From Modestobacter sp. VKM Ac-2977 (GTDB taxonomy: Bacteria > Actinomycetota > Actinomycetes > Mycobacteriales > Geodermatophilaceae): a DNA stretch of 64,000 bases. The DNA is taken from contig NZ_JAPVBQ010000001.1 of NCBI RefSeq assembly GCF_026968045.1, positions 943,238 through 1,007,237 on the forward strand, in the 5' to 3' direction. The notes below the pieces were generated by a model. That model was not told the origin of the DNA. It saw nothing but the letters and a program-made list of their open reading frames with translations, and ran no database searches. The translations under genes were made by a program, and so were the position numbers. Below are positions 37,713-47,536 of this stretch, piece after piece. The stretch's first letter is position 1, and every line of letters begins with the position of its first letter.

Positions 37713-38363
37713 GTGAGCAACTCAGACCTGATCACCGCCGGCGCGCCGCTGATGCGCGCCGGCGGCTCGATGATGAACCTCAACGACTCGGTCTACGAGC
37801 GCCTGCTGCGTGAGCGGATCATCTTCCTCGGCAGCCAGGTCGACGACGTCATCGCCAACCAGCTCGCCGCGCAGATGCTGCTGCTGTCCGCAGAGGACCC
37901 CAAGCGCGACATCCACCTCTACATCAACTCGCCCGGCGGCTCCGTCACCGCCGGCATGGCGATCTTCGACACGATGCAGTTCATCGACTGCGACGTCGCC
38001 ACCTACGCGATGGGCCTGGCCGCCTCGATGGGCCAGTTCCTGCTCACCGCCGGCACCAAGGGGAAGCGCTACTCGCTGCCCCACACGCGGATCCTGATGC
38101 ACCAGCCCTCGGCCGGCGTCGGCGGCACCGCCTCCGACATCGCCATCCAGGCTGAGCTCTTCCGGAGCACCAAGGTGCAGCTCAACGAGCTGCAGGCGCA
38201 GTTCACCGGGCAGACGGTCGAGCAGATCGAGAAGGACTCCGACCGCGACCGCTGGTTCACCGCGCAGGAGGCCCTCGAGTACGGCTTCGTCGACCACGTG
38301 GTGACCCGCGCGGAGTCCATGACCTCGACCGACAACCCGGTCACCGACGGACCGGAGAAGTGA
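37713..38363 (+). CDS. clpP1: ATP-dependent Clp protease proteolytic subunit 1
   Basis: Serine peptidase subunit of 216 residues that assembles with ClpP2 into the mixed ClpP1P2 barrel served by ClpX and ClpC. The triad is visible: Ser105 in [10 protein letters not shown], His130 in RILMHQP, and Asp about 179 in DSDRDRWF. The family opening is [18 protein letters not shown] near residue 22. GTG at 37713 is preceded by GGAGG 12 bases upstream. The N-terminal 20 residues (propeptide region, rich in Ala/Gly) vary in the family, so the true start may differ by a few codons. It is coupled to clpP2. Confidence 0.95.
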   Translation: MSNSDLITAGAPLMRAGGSMMNLNDSVYERLLRERIIFLGSQVDDVIANQLAAQMLLLSAEDPKRDIHLYINSPGGSVTAGMAIFDTMQFIDCDVATYAMGLAASMGQFLLTAGTKGKRYSLPHTRILMHQPSAGVGGTASDIAIQAELFRSTKVQLNELQAQFTGQTVEQIEKDSDRDRWFTAQEALEYGFVDHVVTRAESMTSTDNPVTDGPEK

Positions 38364-38365
38364 CC

Positions 38366-38998
38366 ATGAGCAGCAGCTTCGAGATGCCCTCCAGCCGGTA
38401 CATCCTGCCCTCCTTCGTGGAGCGCACGAGCTACGGCATGAAGGAGTCCAACCCGTACAACAAGCTCTTCGAGGAGCGCATCATCTTCCTCGGGGTGCAG
38501 GTCGACGACGCCTCGGCCAACGACGTCATGGCCCAGCTGATCACGCTGGAGTCCAACGACCCCGACCGTGACATCACGATGTACATCAACAGCCCCGGTG
38601 GCTCCTTCACCGCGCTGACGGCCATCTACGACACGATGATGTTCGTCCGCCCCGACATCCAGACCGTCTGCATGGGCCAGGCCGCCTCCGCGGCCGCCGT
38701 CCTGCTGGCTGCCGGGACGAAGGGCAAGCGTCTGGCGCTGCCGTACTCCCGGGTGCTGATCCACCAGCCCTCCGGCGAGGCCGGCGGTCAGGTCACCGAC
38801 CTGGAGATCCACGCCCGGGAGATCGAGCGGGTGCGGGTGCAGATGGAGAGCATCCTGGCCCGGCACACCGGGCAGAGCCAGGAGCAGGTCCGCAAGGACA
38901 TCGACCGGGACAAGATCCTCACGGCCCAGGAGGCCATGGAGTACGGGATCGTCGACCAGGTCATCCAGAGCCGCAAGCTCAACGCACTGCCGGCCTGA
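38366..38998 (+). CDS. clpP2: ATP-dependent Clp protease proteolytic subunit 2
   Basis: Second peptidase subunit, 210 residues, with Ser108 in [13 protein letters not shown], His133 in [13 protein letters not shown] and Asp about 182 in [29 protein letters not shown] marks the ClpP2 type. ATG at 38366 is preferred because GGAGAAG lies at normal spacing before it; a GTG at 38360 overlaps the clpP1 stop but would sit directly against that site. It is co-transcribed with clpP1 and followed by a hairpin terminator, so clpX is a separate unit. Confidence 0.95.
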   Translation: MSSSFEMPSSRYILPSFVERTSYGMKESNPYNKLFEERIIFLGVQVDDASANDVMAQLITLESNDPDRDITMYINSPGGSFTALTAIYDTMMFVRPDIQTVCMGQAASAAAVLLAAGTKGKRLALPYSRVLIHQPSGEAGGQVTDLEIHAREIERVRVQMESILARHTGQSQEQVRKDIDRDKILTAQEAMEYGIVDQVIQSRKLNALPA

Positions 38999-39010
38999 CG
39001 CAGTGATGGG

Positions 39011-39047
39011 ACGGGCCGAGGGCGCGCGTGTCGCGCTCTCGGCCCGT
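39011..39047 (+). terminator. Intrinsic terminator after clpP2
   Basis: A 16-base stem, 39011-39026 paired with 39032-39047 with one G-T pair, carries a 5-base loop and is followed by ACCGTTCTCCC. It starts 12 bases after the stop codon. Confidence 0.8.
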
Positions 39048-39153
39048 ACCGTTCTCCCATCCGGCGTCCCGCTGTCCTCGCGACTCAGCCGGGTTGCGGG
39101 GGAGGGCCGGGGCGGGTGTTACGGGCCGGGCGACCCGGGTGAGTTCCTGCCCG

Positions 39154-39179
39154 GGAACGTCGGATCAGCCGGGTAGGTT
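39154..39179 (+). promoter_or_regulatory. SigR/SigH-like ECF promoter upstream of clpX
   Basis: GGAAC at 39154-39158 and GTT at 39177-39179 are exactly 18 bases apart, the spacing of the oxidative and heat stress sigma SigR/SigH consensus (GGAAY-N18-GTT). A TANNNT -10 (TAGGTT, 39174-39179) overlaps it and could serve the main sigma factor. The transcript would have a leader of about 130 bases. The rest of 38999-39315 holds the clpP2 hairpin and no gene. Confidence 0.5.
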
Positions 39180-39315
39180 CGGCGAACGCCCGATCCCCGG
39201 TCCACGACCGCAGGGGCACCGAACGCCAGCTGGAAGGGCGTCGACGAGGGCATGACACAGCACGAACCAACGGGGCCGCAGCAGCGTCGTCCCATTCGAG
39301 GTGGAGGTCAGCCAG

Positions 39316-40590
<1,275 letters not shown>

Positions 40591-40604
40591 TCCCAGCACC
40601 ACCT

Positions 40605-40642
40605 CCGACGGCCCGTTCCCCAGCAGGGGAGCGGGCCGTCGG
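40605..40642 (+). terminator. Intrinsic terminator after clpX
   Basis: A 17-base stem, 40605-40621 paired with 40626-40642 with one G-T pair, has a 4-base loop and is followed by CGTTCCC. It begins 14 bases after the clpX stop. Confidence 0.85.
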
Positions 40643-40665
40643 CGTTCCCGGCCCCGGTCGGTCGG

Positions 40666-40723
40666 GGTGATGTGCACTCCAGGCGCGTTCTGGCCGAGGA
40701 ACCCGCCGTAGCTGCACATCACC
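40666..40723. repeat. Palindrome-ended repeat, copy A
   Basis: A 58-base element bounded by perfect 11-base inverted repeats, GGTGATGTGCA at 40666-40676 and TGCACATCACC at 40713-40723. Its interior (GGCGCGTT near 40682) matches copy B at 41714-41774 in the same orientation, about three quarters identical by eye. Its right arm contains the stop codon of the DUF559 gene. The element has no homology to the neighbouring coding sequences. Confidence 0.75.
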
Positions 40724-41636
40724 GGGCCCGGAGCAGGGCCTCCCGCGCCGCGCAGACGGCCAGGATCTCCCGACGGCACCCAGCCGGGTCGGTCGTCAGC
40801 CGGCGGTAGCTGAACCGGAGGACGACCCACCCGCACGCCGCCAGCGCGACGTCCCGTCGGGTGTCCCGCTCTCGTGCCTCGGCGCTCCCGTGGAAGGCCG
40901 CGACGTCGAGCTCGACGGCGACCTTCAGGCGCAGGACGGCGGCATCCAGGCGAACCGTGCCGGAGCGCAGCCGGACGGGGTGTTGCTGGACGAACTCGGG
41001 CATCCCGGGCCCGCGCAGGACGTGCTGCACTCCCCACAGCTCCAGTTCGCTCTGACTGCCGTCCTCGACAGCGGCGATCAGCTGGGTCAGGGTGCGACGG
41101 CCGGGGAGCGCGGGACGCAACTCGACCTGAGACCGGAGGTCCTGGGCTCGGGCTCGCCCGTCGCGGAGGGTCTCGATGACGGCTGCCCGCGCCAGCTCGG
41201 GGAGCCGCGGCTCGGCGGGCCGCCCATGCGCCAACCCCCAGGTGTCGACCACAGCGCGGGGCACCGAGGTCACCGGGTAGGGCCCCCAGGCCGCCCGGTC
41301 CAGCCGCTGCACACGGTGGCTGGTGACCGCCTGCAGCACCGGGGCACGGCGCCCGGCGGGGATGGACCCGTGGACGTGCCGACGTGCGGACGCCACGCCC
41401 CAGACGGTCAGTGCGCTGGTGTGGCTGAGCACCCCGTCCGTGGCCAGGACGGCGGCCAGCGCGCGGACCCGCCACTCGCCCGCGCGTTCAGGGAGGACGA
41501 CCACCCCCGGGTGCGGGCATTCCAAACGGCCGGCTCTGACCCAGGTCCCGACGGTGTGTCGGTCCACGCGGCCGGCCAGGTCGGCGACGCGCGTGACGCC
41601 GTCCCGACCGAGGAGGGCGGCGATGTCGTGGGCCAT
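40719..41636 (-). CDS. DUF559 endonuclease-fold protein with AbiEi-like N-terminal region
   Basis: Protein of 305 residues. The N-terminal part (IAALLGRDGVTRVADLAGRV, then SHTSALTVWGV) resembles the AbiEi antitoxin-type winged helix and following domain. The C-terminal 100 residues are a DUF559/Vsr-like nuclease fold: RLDAAVLRLKVAVELDVAAF, then RRDVALAACGWVVLRFSYRRL, with the acidic residues of the expected active site present. No cognate AbiEii toxin gene is adjacent. ATG at 41636 is used; a GTG three codons earlier is possible and no ribosome site is seen. The gene is absent from the mycobacterial order recalled for this locus and is bracketed by two copies of a palindrome-ended repeat. Confidence 0.82.
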   Translation of the reverse strand: MAHDIAALLGRDGVTRVADLAGRVDRHTVGTWVRAGRLECPHPGVVVLPERAGEWRVRALAAVLATDGVLSHTSALTVWGVASARRHVHGSIPAGRRAPVLQAVTSHRVQRLDRAAWGPYPVTSVPRAVVDTWGLAHGRPAEPRLPELARAAVIETLRDGRARAQDLRSQVELRPALPGRRTLTQLIAAVEDGSQSELELWGVQHVLRGPGMPEFVQQHPVRLRSGTVRLDAAVLRLKVAVELDVAAFHGSAEARERDTRRDVALAACGWVVLRFSYRRLTTDPAGCRREILAVCAAREALLRAR

Positions 41637-41713
41637 GCGCGCCACACTCGGTCACCGGTAGCGGCCGATGCGCCGTCGCTCGGCAACTGTGGACGGCCGC
41701 GTCAGCTGTGGAC

Positions 41714-41774
41714 GGTGACGATGTGCGACCACGGCGCGTTCCGGCCACTGGACCTGCCGTCAGTGCACATCACC
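41714..41774. repeat. Palindrome-ended repeat, copy B
   Basis: A 61-base relative of copy A in direct orientation, lying between the start of the DUF559 gene and the stop of valS. The right arm is GTGCACATCACC (41763-41774); the left arm is imperfect, with three extra bases inside GGTGA-TGTGC. The interior shares GGCGCGTT, a GGCC and CCTGCCGT blocks with copy A. Confidence 0.7.
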
Positions 41775-41824
41775 GGCAGGCGCCGCCGGCTGCCGCCCGG
41801 GGATCGGGCAGCAGCCGGGCGGCG

Positions 41825-44413
41825 TCAGGCGGTCGGAGGTGTCTCGGCGAGGACGACGTCGACGCGGAGGGGGCCGTCGCCGGCGACGACGGTCAGTTCC
41901 GCGATCCGGCCGGCATCCACCAGGTCACCCCGGGCGGCCTCGACCGCGGCCACGCGTGCCTCGGGCACGGTCACCGTCGTCGTCGCCACGTCGGTGCGCA
42001 TCGACGTCTTCGCGTCGGACTTCGCCTTGCGGACGAGCGACAGCACCTCGGCCGCTGCCGTCACCACCGCCGGGTCACCACCGGTCGGCAGCTCGGTCGC
42101 GGCCGGCCACAGCGCCCGGTGCACCGAGCCGGTCTGCCACCACGACCAGACCTCCTCGGTGACGAACGGCAGCACCGGGGCGAGCAACCGCAGCTGCACC
42201 GACAGCGCCAGCGCCAGCGTGGCCTGGGCGGAAGCAGCCGCGGGGCCAGAGCCGTAGGCGCGGGTCTTCACCAGCTCCACGTAGTCGTCGCAGAAGGACC
42301 AGAAGAAGGACTCGGTGACCTCGAGCGCCCGGGTGTAGTTGTAGGCCTCCATCGCCGCGGTCGCCTCGTCGACCACCTGGGCCAACGAGGCGAGCAGCCC
42401 GCGGTCGATCGGCTCGGTGACCGCCTCGGCCGTCAGGTCGGGAGAGGCGCCCAGCCCCAGCACGAACTTGCCGATGTTGAGCACCTTCATGGCCAGCCGT
42501 CGGCCGACCTTCATCTGCGCCTCGTCGAAGGGCGAGTCCGCACCCGGCCGGGCGCCGGCAGCACGCCAGCGCACCGCGTCGGTGCCGTAGCGCTCCAGCA
42601 CGTCGATCGGGGTGGTCGCGTTGCCCTTGGACTTCGACATCTTCTTGCGGTCGGGGTCGACCACGAAGCCGGAGATGGTCGCGTGGGTCCACGGCACCGC
42701 GCCGTGCTCGAAGTGCGCCCGGACGACGGTGGAGAACAGCCAGGTGCGGATGATGTCGTGCGCCTGGGGCCGCTGGTCCATCGGGAAGACGTGCGCGAAC
42801 AGCTCCGGGTCGGTCTCCCAGCCCGAGGCGACCTGCGGCGACAGCGACGAGGTGGCCCAGGTGTCCATGACGTCCGGGTCCGCCATGAACCCGCCCGGCA
42901 CGCCCCGCTGCTCGGCGGTGAAGCCCTCGGGGACGTCGGAGGACGGGTCGACCGGCAGCGCCGACTCCGGCGCCAGGATCGGCGCGGAGTAGTCGGGTTC
43001 GCCCTCGGGGTCCAGCCGGTACCAGACCGGGAACGGCACACCGAAGAACCGCTGCCGGCTGATCAGCCAGTCGCCGTTGAGCCCCTCGACCCAGTTGTCG
43101 TAGCGGTGCCGCATGTGCTCGGGCACCCACTGGATCTCCCGGCCGCGGGCCAGCAGGGCGTCGCGCAGGTCGCCGTCCCGCCCGCCGTTGCGGATGTACC
43201 ACTGCCGGGTGGTGACGATCTCCAGCGGGCGCTCGCCCTTCTCGAAGTACTTCACCGGGTGGGTGATCGGCTTCGGGTCACCGACCAGGTCACCGGACTC
43301 ACGGAGCAGCTCGACGATCCGCTGCTGCGCGCTGAAGGAGGTCTTGCCGGCCAGCTCGACGTAGACGTCGGCGGGCACGTCGGCCGGCGGGTCGGCGATG
43401 AACCGGCCGTCCCAGCCGATGACGGCGCGGGTCGGCAGCTGCAGCTCGCGCCACCAGGTGACGTCGTTCAGGTCGCCGAAGGTGCAGATCATCGCGATGC
43501 CCGAGCCCTTGTCCGGCTCGGCCAGCCGGTGCGCCACGACCGGCACCTCGACGCCGAACAGCGGCGTCGTGACGGTCTTCCCGAACAGCGGCTGGTAGCG
43601 CTCGTCGTCGGGGTGGGCGACCAGGGCCACGCACGCCGGCAGCAGTTCGGGGCGGGTGGTCTCGATGAACACCGGGCCCTCGGGGCCGGCGAAGCCGATC
43701 CGGTGGTAGGCGCCCGGGCGCTCCCGGTCCTCCAGCTCGGCCTGGGCGACGGCGGTGCGGAAGGTGACGTCCCAGAGGGTCGGCGCCTCCTGCGCGTAGG
43801 CCTCACCGCGGGCCAGGTTGTGCAGGAACATCTTCTGCGCGGTGGCCCGCGAGGACTCCGAGATCGTCCGGTACACGTTCGACCAGTCGACCGACAGGCC
43901 CACCCGGCGCCACAGCTCCTCGAACGCGTCCTCGTCGACGGCGGTGAGCCGCTCGCACAGCTCGACGAAGTTGCGCCGGGAGATCGGGAGCTGGTCCTTG
44001 CCCGGCTTCTCCGGCGGGGTGAAGTCCTCGTCGTAGGGGAGCGAGGGGTCGCAGCGCACGCCGTAGTAGTTCTGCACCCGGCGCTCGGTGGGCAGGCCGT
44101 TGTCGTCCCAGCCCATCGGGTAGAAGACGTGCTTGCCGCGCATCCGGTGGTAGCGGGCGACGATGTCGGTGTGGGTGTAGCTGAACACGTGGCCCACGTG
44201 CAGCGACCCGCTCGCCGTGGGCGGCGGGGTGTCGATCGCGTAGGTCTGCGACCGGGGGGCGGAGAGCGCGGCGTCCCGGTCGAAGGCGTACGTGTCGCCC
44301 TCGGCCCAGCGGGCCACCCACTTGTCCTCCAGCCCGTCGATCGAGGGCTTCTCGGGTACGCCGCCGGTGCTCCCCGGGGGAGTGCTGTCCAGGGATCGGG
44401 TGTCGGCAACCAT
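41825..44413 (-). CDS. valS: Valyl-tRNA synthetase
   Basis: Class I aminoacyl-tRNA synthetase of 862 residues. The HIGH motif appears as [20 protein letters not shown] near residue 57. The editing domain follows, and the KMSKS loop is KKMSKSKGN near residue 590. The anticodon-binding helical domain covers the rest. Length is near that of mycobacterial ValS. ATG at 44413 is preferred; AGGA lies at 8 bases, while TAGGAT 7 bases upstream also fits a -10 for a leaderless transcript. It is divergent from folC with 19 bases between starts, whereas in M. tuberculosis valS and folC run in the same direction, as I recall. Confidence 0.95.
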   Translation of the reverse strand: MVADTRSLDSTPPGSTGGVPEKPSIDGLEDKWVARWAEGDTYAFDRDAALSAPRSQTYAIDTPPPTASGSLHVGHVFSYTHTDIVARYHRMRGKHVFYPMGWDDNGLPTERRVQNYYGVRCDPSLPYDEDFTPPEKPGKDQLPISRRNFVELCERLTAVDEDAFEELWRRVGLSVDWSNVYRTISESSRATAQKMFLHNLARGEAYAQEAPTLWDVTFRTAVAQAELEDRERPGAYHRIGFAGPEGPVFIETTRPELLPACVALVAHPDDERYQPLFGKTVTTPLFGVEVPVVAHRLAEPDKGSGIAMICTFGDLNDVTWWRELQLPTRAVIGWDGRFIADPPADVPADVYVELAGKTSFSAQQRIVELLRESGDLVGDPKPITHPVKYFEKGERPLEIVTTRQWYIRNGGRDGDLRDALLARGREIQWVPEHMRHRYDNWVEGLNGDWLISRQRFFGVPFPVWYRLDPEGEPDYSAPILAPESALPVDPSSDVPEGFTAEQRGVPGGFMADPDVMDTWATSSLSPQVASGWETDPELFAHVFPMDQRPQAHDIIRTWLFSTVVRAHFEHGAVPWTHATISGFVVDPDRKKMSKSKGNATTPIDVLERYGTDAVRWRAAGARPGADSPFDEAQMKVGRRLAMKVLNIGKFVLGLGASPDLTAEAVTEPIDRGLLASLAQVVDEATAAMEAYNYTRALEVTESFFWSFCDDYVELVKTRAYGSGPAAASAQATLALALSVQLRLLAPVLPFVTEEVWSWWQTGSVHRALWPAATELPTGGDPAVVTAAAEVLSLVRKAKSDAKTSMRTDVATTTVTVPEARVAAVEAARGDLVDAGRIAELTVVAGDGPLRVDVVLAETPPTA

Positions 44414-44432
44414 GACTGGCATCCTAGGAGCG

Positions 44433-45830
44433 ATGAGCACCTCCCTTTCCCGTGACCTGGCCCGGGTCGAGCAGGCGCTCCTGGCGCGGTGGCCGGAGAA
44501 CCGGCTCGAGCCGTCCCTGACCCGCATCTCCGCCCTGGTCGACCTGCTGGGCTCACCGCACCGCGCGATGCCCGTCGTCCAGGTCACCGGCACCAACGGC
44601 AAGACGACGACGGCGCGGATGGTCGACGAGCTGCTGCGCGGCTTCGGCCTGCGCGTCGGCCGGTTCACCAGCCCGCACCTGGAGTCGATGCGCGAGCGGA
44701 TCGTGCTCGACGGCGAGCCGCTGCCGGCCGAGCGCTTCGTCGAGGTCTACGACGACATCGCCCCCTACGTGCAGATGGTCGACGCGGGCAGCGACGTCCC
44801 GATGTCCTTCTTCGAGGTGATGGTGGCGATGGCCTACGCCGCGTTCGCCGAGGCGCCGGTCGACGTCGCCGTCGTCGAGGTCGGCATGGGCGGCACCTGG
44901 GACGCGACCACCGTCGCCGACGCCCGGGTCGCCGTCGTCACGCCCGTCTCCCTCGACCACGCCGAGTACCTCGGGCCGGACGTCGCCACGATCGCCACCG
45001 AGAAGGCCGGGATCATCAAGCCGGCCTCCACCGACGGCGTGCTGCCCGACGGGCGCCCGGACGGCGGCGTCGTCGCGGTGCTCGCCCACCAGCCGGCCGG
45101 CGCGCTGGAGGCGCTGGTGCGGCGGGCGATCGAGGTCGACGCGACCGTGGCCCGGGAGGGCACCGAGTTCGGCGTGCTGGAGCGCCGGGTCGCCGTCGGC
45201 GGCCAGCAGGTGCGGCTGCAGGGGCTGGGCGGGGAGTACGACGAGGTCTTCCTGCCGCTGTTCGGCGCGCACCAGGCGCAGAACGCCGCCGTGGCGCTCG
45301 CCGCCGTGGAGGCGTTCCTGGGTGCCGGGTCGGCCACCGGCCCGGTCGCGCAGGACGTCGTCCGGGAGTCCTTCGCCGCGGTGCGCTCGCCCGGCCGGCT
45401 GGAGCGGGTCCGCACCTCCCCGGCGGTGCTGGTCGACGCCGCGCACAACCCGGCCGGCATGGCGGCGACGGTCGAGGCCGTCCGGGAGTCCTTCGACTTC
45501 ACCCGGCTGGTCGGCGTCGTCGGCTGCGTGCAGGGCAAGGACGTGACCGGCATGCTCGCCGAGCTGGAGGGCCTGTGCGCCGAGCTGGTGGTCACCCAGA
45601 ACAGCTCGCCGCGGGCGATCCCGGCCGATGAGCTGGGGGCCCTGGCGGTCGACGTCTTCGGTGCCGACCGGGTCAGCGTGCACCCGCTGCTCACCGATGC
45701 GCTGGAGTCGGCGATCGAGCTGGCCGAGGCCGGCCCGGACGACGCCCTGGGTGGCTCCGGCGTGCTGGTCACCGGCAGCGTGATCACCGCGGGGGAGGCC
45801 CGGGCCCTGCTGTCCGGCGCGCAGCGGTGA
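44433..45830 (+). CDS. folC: Folylpolyglutamate synthase/dihydrofolate synthase
   Basis: Mur-ligase-family enzyme of 465 residues that makes dihydrofolate and adds glutamates to folates. It has the P-loop [16 protein letters not shown] near residue 50, [12 protein letters not shown] (folate loop), SLDHAEYLG and the metal-site region [21 protein letters not shown] at about 335 is typical of the C-terminal domain. ATG at 44433 follows AGGAG, which is rather close. A second in-frame ATG at 44412 lies inside the CATG that also gives the valS start, so both are candidates. Coupled to the DUF4233 gene by GTGA. Confidence 0.95.
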   Translation: MSTSLSRDLARVEQALLARWPENRLEPSLTRISALVDLLGSPHRAMPVVQVTGTNGKTTTARMVDELLRGFGLRVGRFTSPHLESMRERIVLDGEPLPAERFVEVYDDIAPYVQMVDAGSDVPMSFFEVMVAMAYAAFAEAPVDVAVVEVGMGGTWDATTVADARVAVVTPVSLDHAEYLGPDVATIATEKAGIIKPASTDGVLPDGRPDGGVVAVLAHQPAGALEALVRRAIEVDATVAREGTEFGVLERRVAVGGQQVRLQGLGGEYDEVFLPLFGAHQAQNAAVALAAVEAFLGAGSATGPVAQDVVRESFAAVRSPGRLERVRTSPAVLVDAAHNPAGMAATVEAVRESFDFTRLVGVVGCVQGKDVTGMLAELEGLCAELVVTQNSSPRAIPADELGALAVDVFGADRVSVHPLLTDALESAIELAEAGPDDALGGSGVLVTGSVITAGEARALLSGAQR

Positions 45831-46216
45831 CGGCACCCGACCCGGTGCGCGCCGGCCGGGCCCTCGGCGGGGCTGCGGCCGCGATCCTGCTGCTGGAGGG
45901 GATCGCCGTCCTCTTCGTGCCGCGGGGCATCGCCCAGATCGGAGAGGGGCTCACCGGCACCCGGCTGACCGTCCTGCTCGTGCTGGCGGTGCTGCTGATC
46001 CTCGCCAGCGGGCTGCAGCGCCGTCCGCAGGGTCTGGTCATCGGCACGGCACTGCAGGTGCCGCTGCTGCTCACCGGGCTGCTCAGCGGGGCGATGTGGC
46101 TGGTCGGCGGCGTCTTCGTGGCGATCTGGCTGTACCTGCTGCAGGTCCGCAAGGAGCTGCTGGGCACGCCCTTCGGGCCGCCGCCGACCGCACCCCCGGC
46201 GCCGCCCGCCGGCTGA
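45827..46216 (+). CDS. DUF4233 membrane protein
   Basis: Membrane protein of 129 residues with three to four hydrophobic segments (LGGAAAAILLLEGIAVLFVP, LTVLLVLAVLLILASG, LLTGLLSGAMWLVGGVFVAI) and a short Pro-rich tail. It matches the DUF4233 family that always follows folC in actinobacteria (Rv2446c in M. tuberculosis). Function is unknown. GTG at 45827 overlaps the folC stop by 4 bases, indicating coupling. Confidence 0.88.
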   Translation: MTAPDPVRAGRALGGAAAAILLLEGIAVLFVPRGIAQIGEGLTGTRLTVLLVLAVLLILASGLQRRPQGLVIGTALQVPLLLTGLLSGAMWLVGGVFVAIWLYLLQVRKELLGTPFGPPPTAPPAPPAG

Positions 46217-46222
46217 CCGGCG

Positions 46223-46759
46223 CTACGCCGCCGAGGCGTCCCCGAGCTGACCGCGCAGCCGGTCGGCGTCGGTGCCCAGTTGCTGGAGCACCCGCCGCAC
46301 CACCGGATCGCCGACGGCGAGCAACCCCGCCAGCACGGCACCGCTGTCGATGACCCGGGCCCGGCGGCGCAGCTTCGACCGCAGGACGTGGCGCAGCGAC
46401 TCCTCCAGGGCGCGCTTGCTCCCATCGGCGAACGGCAGGTGACCGGACGGCTCGCGGCCACCGCGGTCCAGCGCGCCCGGGCCGAAGGCGGACTCGGCAG
46501 CAGCGCGCACCTGGTCCAGGTCGATGCCGATGGCGGCCAGTGCGTCGGCGTCCAGCGCGCCGTTCGAGCGTGCCAGGGCCGCCTCGACGGATCCCAGGTC
46601 GGCGCCGGTCGCCCGCAGCGCCTGGCCCCCTCGACCGGGGTCGGCCGTCAGGGCCAGCAGGAGGTGCACCGGCTCGACCTGTTCGGCGTGCAGCCAGCGG
46701 GCCTGCGCCTGGGCCATGACGACCACCTGACGAGCCTCTCGGGTGAAGCGCTCGAACAC
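46223..46759 (-). CDS. Clp N-terminal (R) domain protein without AAA domains
   Basis: Protein of 178 residues made only of two Clp R repeats, the substrate and adaptor-binding domain of ClpC/ClpA. The first is FERFTREARQVVVMAQAQARWLHAEQVEPVHLLLAL, the second begins FADGSKRALEESLRHVLRS and holds SGAVLAGLLA. No Walker motifs follow, so it cannot act as an unfoldase itself; an adaptor or decoy role with ClpC is a guess. GTG at 46759 lies 1 base after the small HTH gene, so both are one transcript under the operator-bearing promoter at 46986-47028. Confidence 0.85.
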   Translation of the reverse strand: MFERFTREARQVVVMAQAQARWLHAEQVEPVHLLLALTADPGRGGQALRATGADLGSVEAALARSNGALDADALAAIGIDLDQVRAAAESAFGPGALDRGGREPSGHLPFADGSKRALEESLRHVLRSKLRRRARVIDSGAVLAGLLAVGDPVVRRVLQQLGTDADRLRGQLGDASAA

Positions 46760-46760
46760 G

Positions 46761-46982
46761 TCATCGGTCCCTTCTCGAGGTGGCGTGCTTCTTGTGGACG
46801 GCCTGCCGGCTGACGCCGAGGGCATCGGCGATCTGCTGCCACGACCAGCCGCGGGCCCGGGCCGAGGAGACCTGGAGCACCTCCAGGCGGTCGGCCAGGT
46901 CGCGCAGGGCCCGGATGGCACGGAGCCCGGTGTCCGGGTCGTCGGCCGCGGCGGCGGTGGTGACGTCGGTGGGGGAGGCCAT
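46761..46982 (-). CDS. Small helix-turn-helix regulator paired with the Clp N-domain gene
   Basis: Protein of 73 residues: a helix with LRALRDLADRLEVLQVSSAR, then a helix-turn-helix GWSWQQIADALGVSRQAVHKKHA. It is basic at the end and fits a compact DNA-binding regulator. ATG at 46982 is six bases from a good -10, so the transcript is probably leaderless. Two near-identical palindromes (GTCAAC-N4-GTTGAC) lie on this promoter and are the obvious candidates for its own binding sites. The pairing with a Clp R-domain gene recurs in actinobacteria, as I recall. Confidence 0.83.
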   Translation of the reverse strand: MASPTDVTTAAAADDPDTGLRAIRALRDLADRLEVLQVSSARARGWSWQQIADALGVSRQAVHKKHATSRRDR

Positions 46983-46985
46983 GCC

Positions 46986-47028
46986 GTCAACCTAAGTTGA
47001 CGGATCGAGGCTGTCAACTGAAGTTGAC
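46986..47028 (-). promoter_or_regulatory. Leaderless promoter with two operators for the HTH/Clp-N operon
   Basis: On the minus strand, TTGACA (47017-47012), a 17-base spacer and TAGGTT (46994-46989) form a near-consensus sigma70 promoter, followed by six bases and the ATG. Operator 1, GTCAACCTAAGTTGAC at 46986-47001, covers the -10. Operator 2, GTCAACTGAAGTTGAC at 47013-47028, covers the -35. Centres are 27 bases apart. A bound dimer at either would block polymerase, so autorepression is expected. Operator 2 also lies just upstream of ndk. Confidence 0.75.
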
Positions 47029-47054
47029 GCGCGCTGTCCCGTACGCTCCCGGCC

Positions 47055-47477
47055 GTGTCTGCACCCACTGCTGAGCGTTCGCTGGTCCTGGTCAAGCCCG
47101 ACGGCGTTGCCCGCGGCCTGGTCGGCCAGGTCATCGCCCGCCTGGAGGCCAAGGGCCTGCGCCTGGTCGCCGCCGAGCTGCGCACCCTGACCACCGAGGT
47201 CGCCGAGGAGCACTACGGGGAGCACCGCGAGCGGCCGTTCTTCGGCTCGCTGGTCGAGTTCATCACCGGGGGGCCGCTGCTGGCCCTCGTGGTCGAGGGG
47301 CCGCGGGCCATCGAGGCCTTCCGCGCGCTGGCCGGCGCCACCGACCCGGTGAAGGCCGCCCCCGGCACGATCCGCGGCGACTTCGCCCTCGAGGTGCAGG
47401 CCAACATCGTGCACGGCTCCGACTCGCCCGAGTCGGCCGAGCGCGAGATCGCGCTCTTCTTCCCCCACCTCGGTTGA
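47055..47477 (+). CDS. ndk: Nucleoside diphosphate kinase
   Basis: Enzyme of 140 residues that moves the gamma phosphate between nucleoside triphosphates and diphosphates through phospho-His about 120 in ANIVHGSDS. The opening [24 protein letters not shown] and the Kpn-loop region are standard. GTG at 47055 is family-like. The only promoter candidate is TACGCT at 47041-47046, 8 bases before the start; operator 2 of the divergent HTH promoter ends 12 bases further upstream, so ndk may be affected by the same regulator. It ends at a strong hairpin. Confidence 0.96.
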   Translation: MSAPTAERSLVLVKPDGVARGLVGQVIARLEAKGLRLVAAELRTLTTEVAEEHYGEHRERPFFGSLVEFITGGPLLALVVEGPRAIEAFRALAGATDPVKAAPGTIRGDFALEVQANIVHGSDSPESAEREIALFFPHLG

Positions 47478-47483
47478 GGGGGG

Positions 47484-47517
47484 CCTGCATGCGGGTCGAC
47501 GCCGACCCGCATGCAGG
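47484..47517. terminator. Intrinsic terminator between ndk and the convergent membrane gene
   Basis: A perfect 15-base stem, 47484-47498 paired with 47503-47517, with a 4-base loop, starts 6 bases after the ndk stop; CCTCCTCT follows. It can also end the convergent transcript. Confidence 0.8.
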
Positions 47518-47536
47518 GCCTCCTCTGCCCGGAAGG

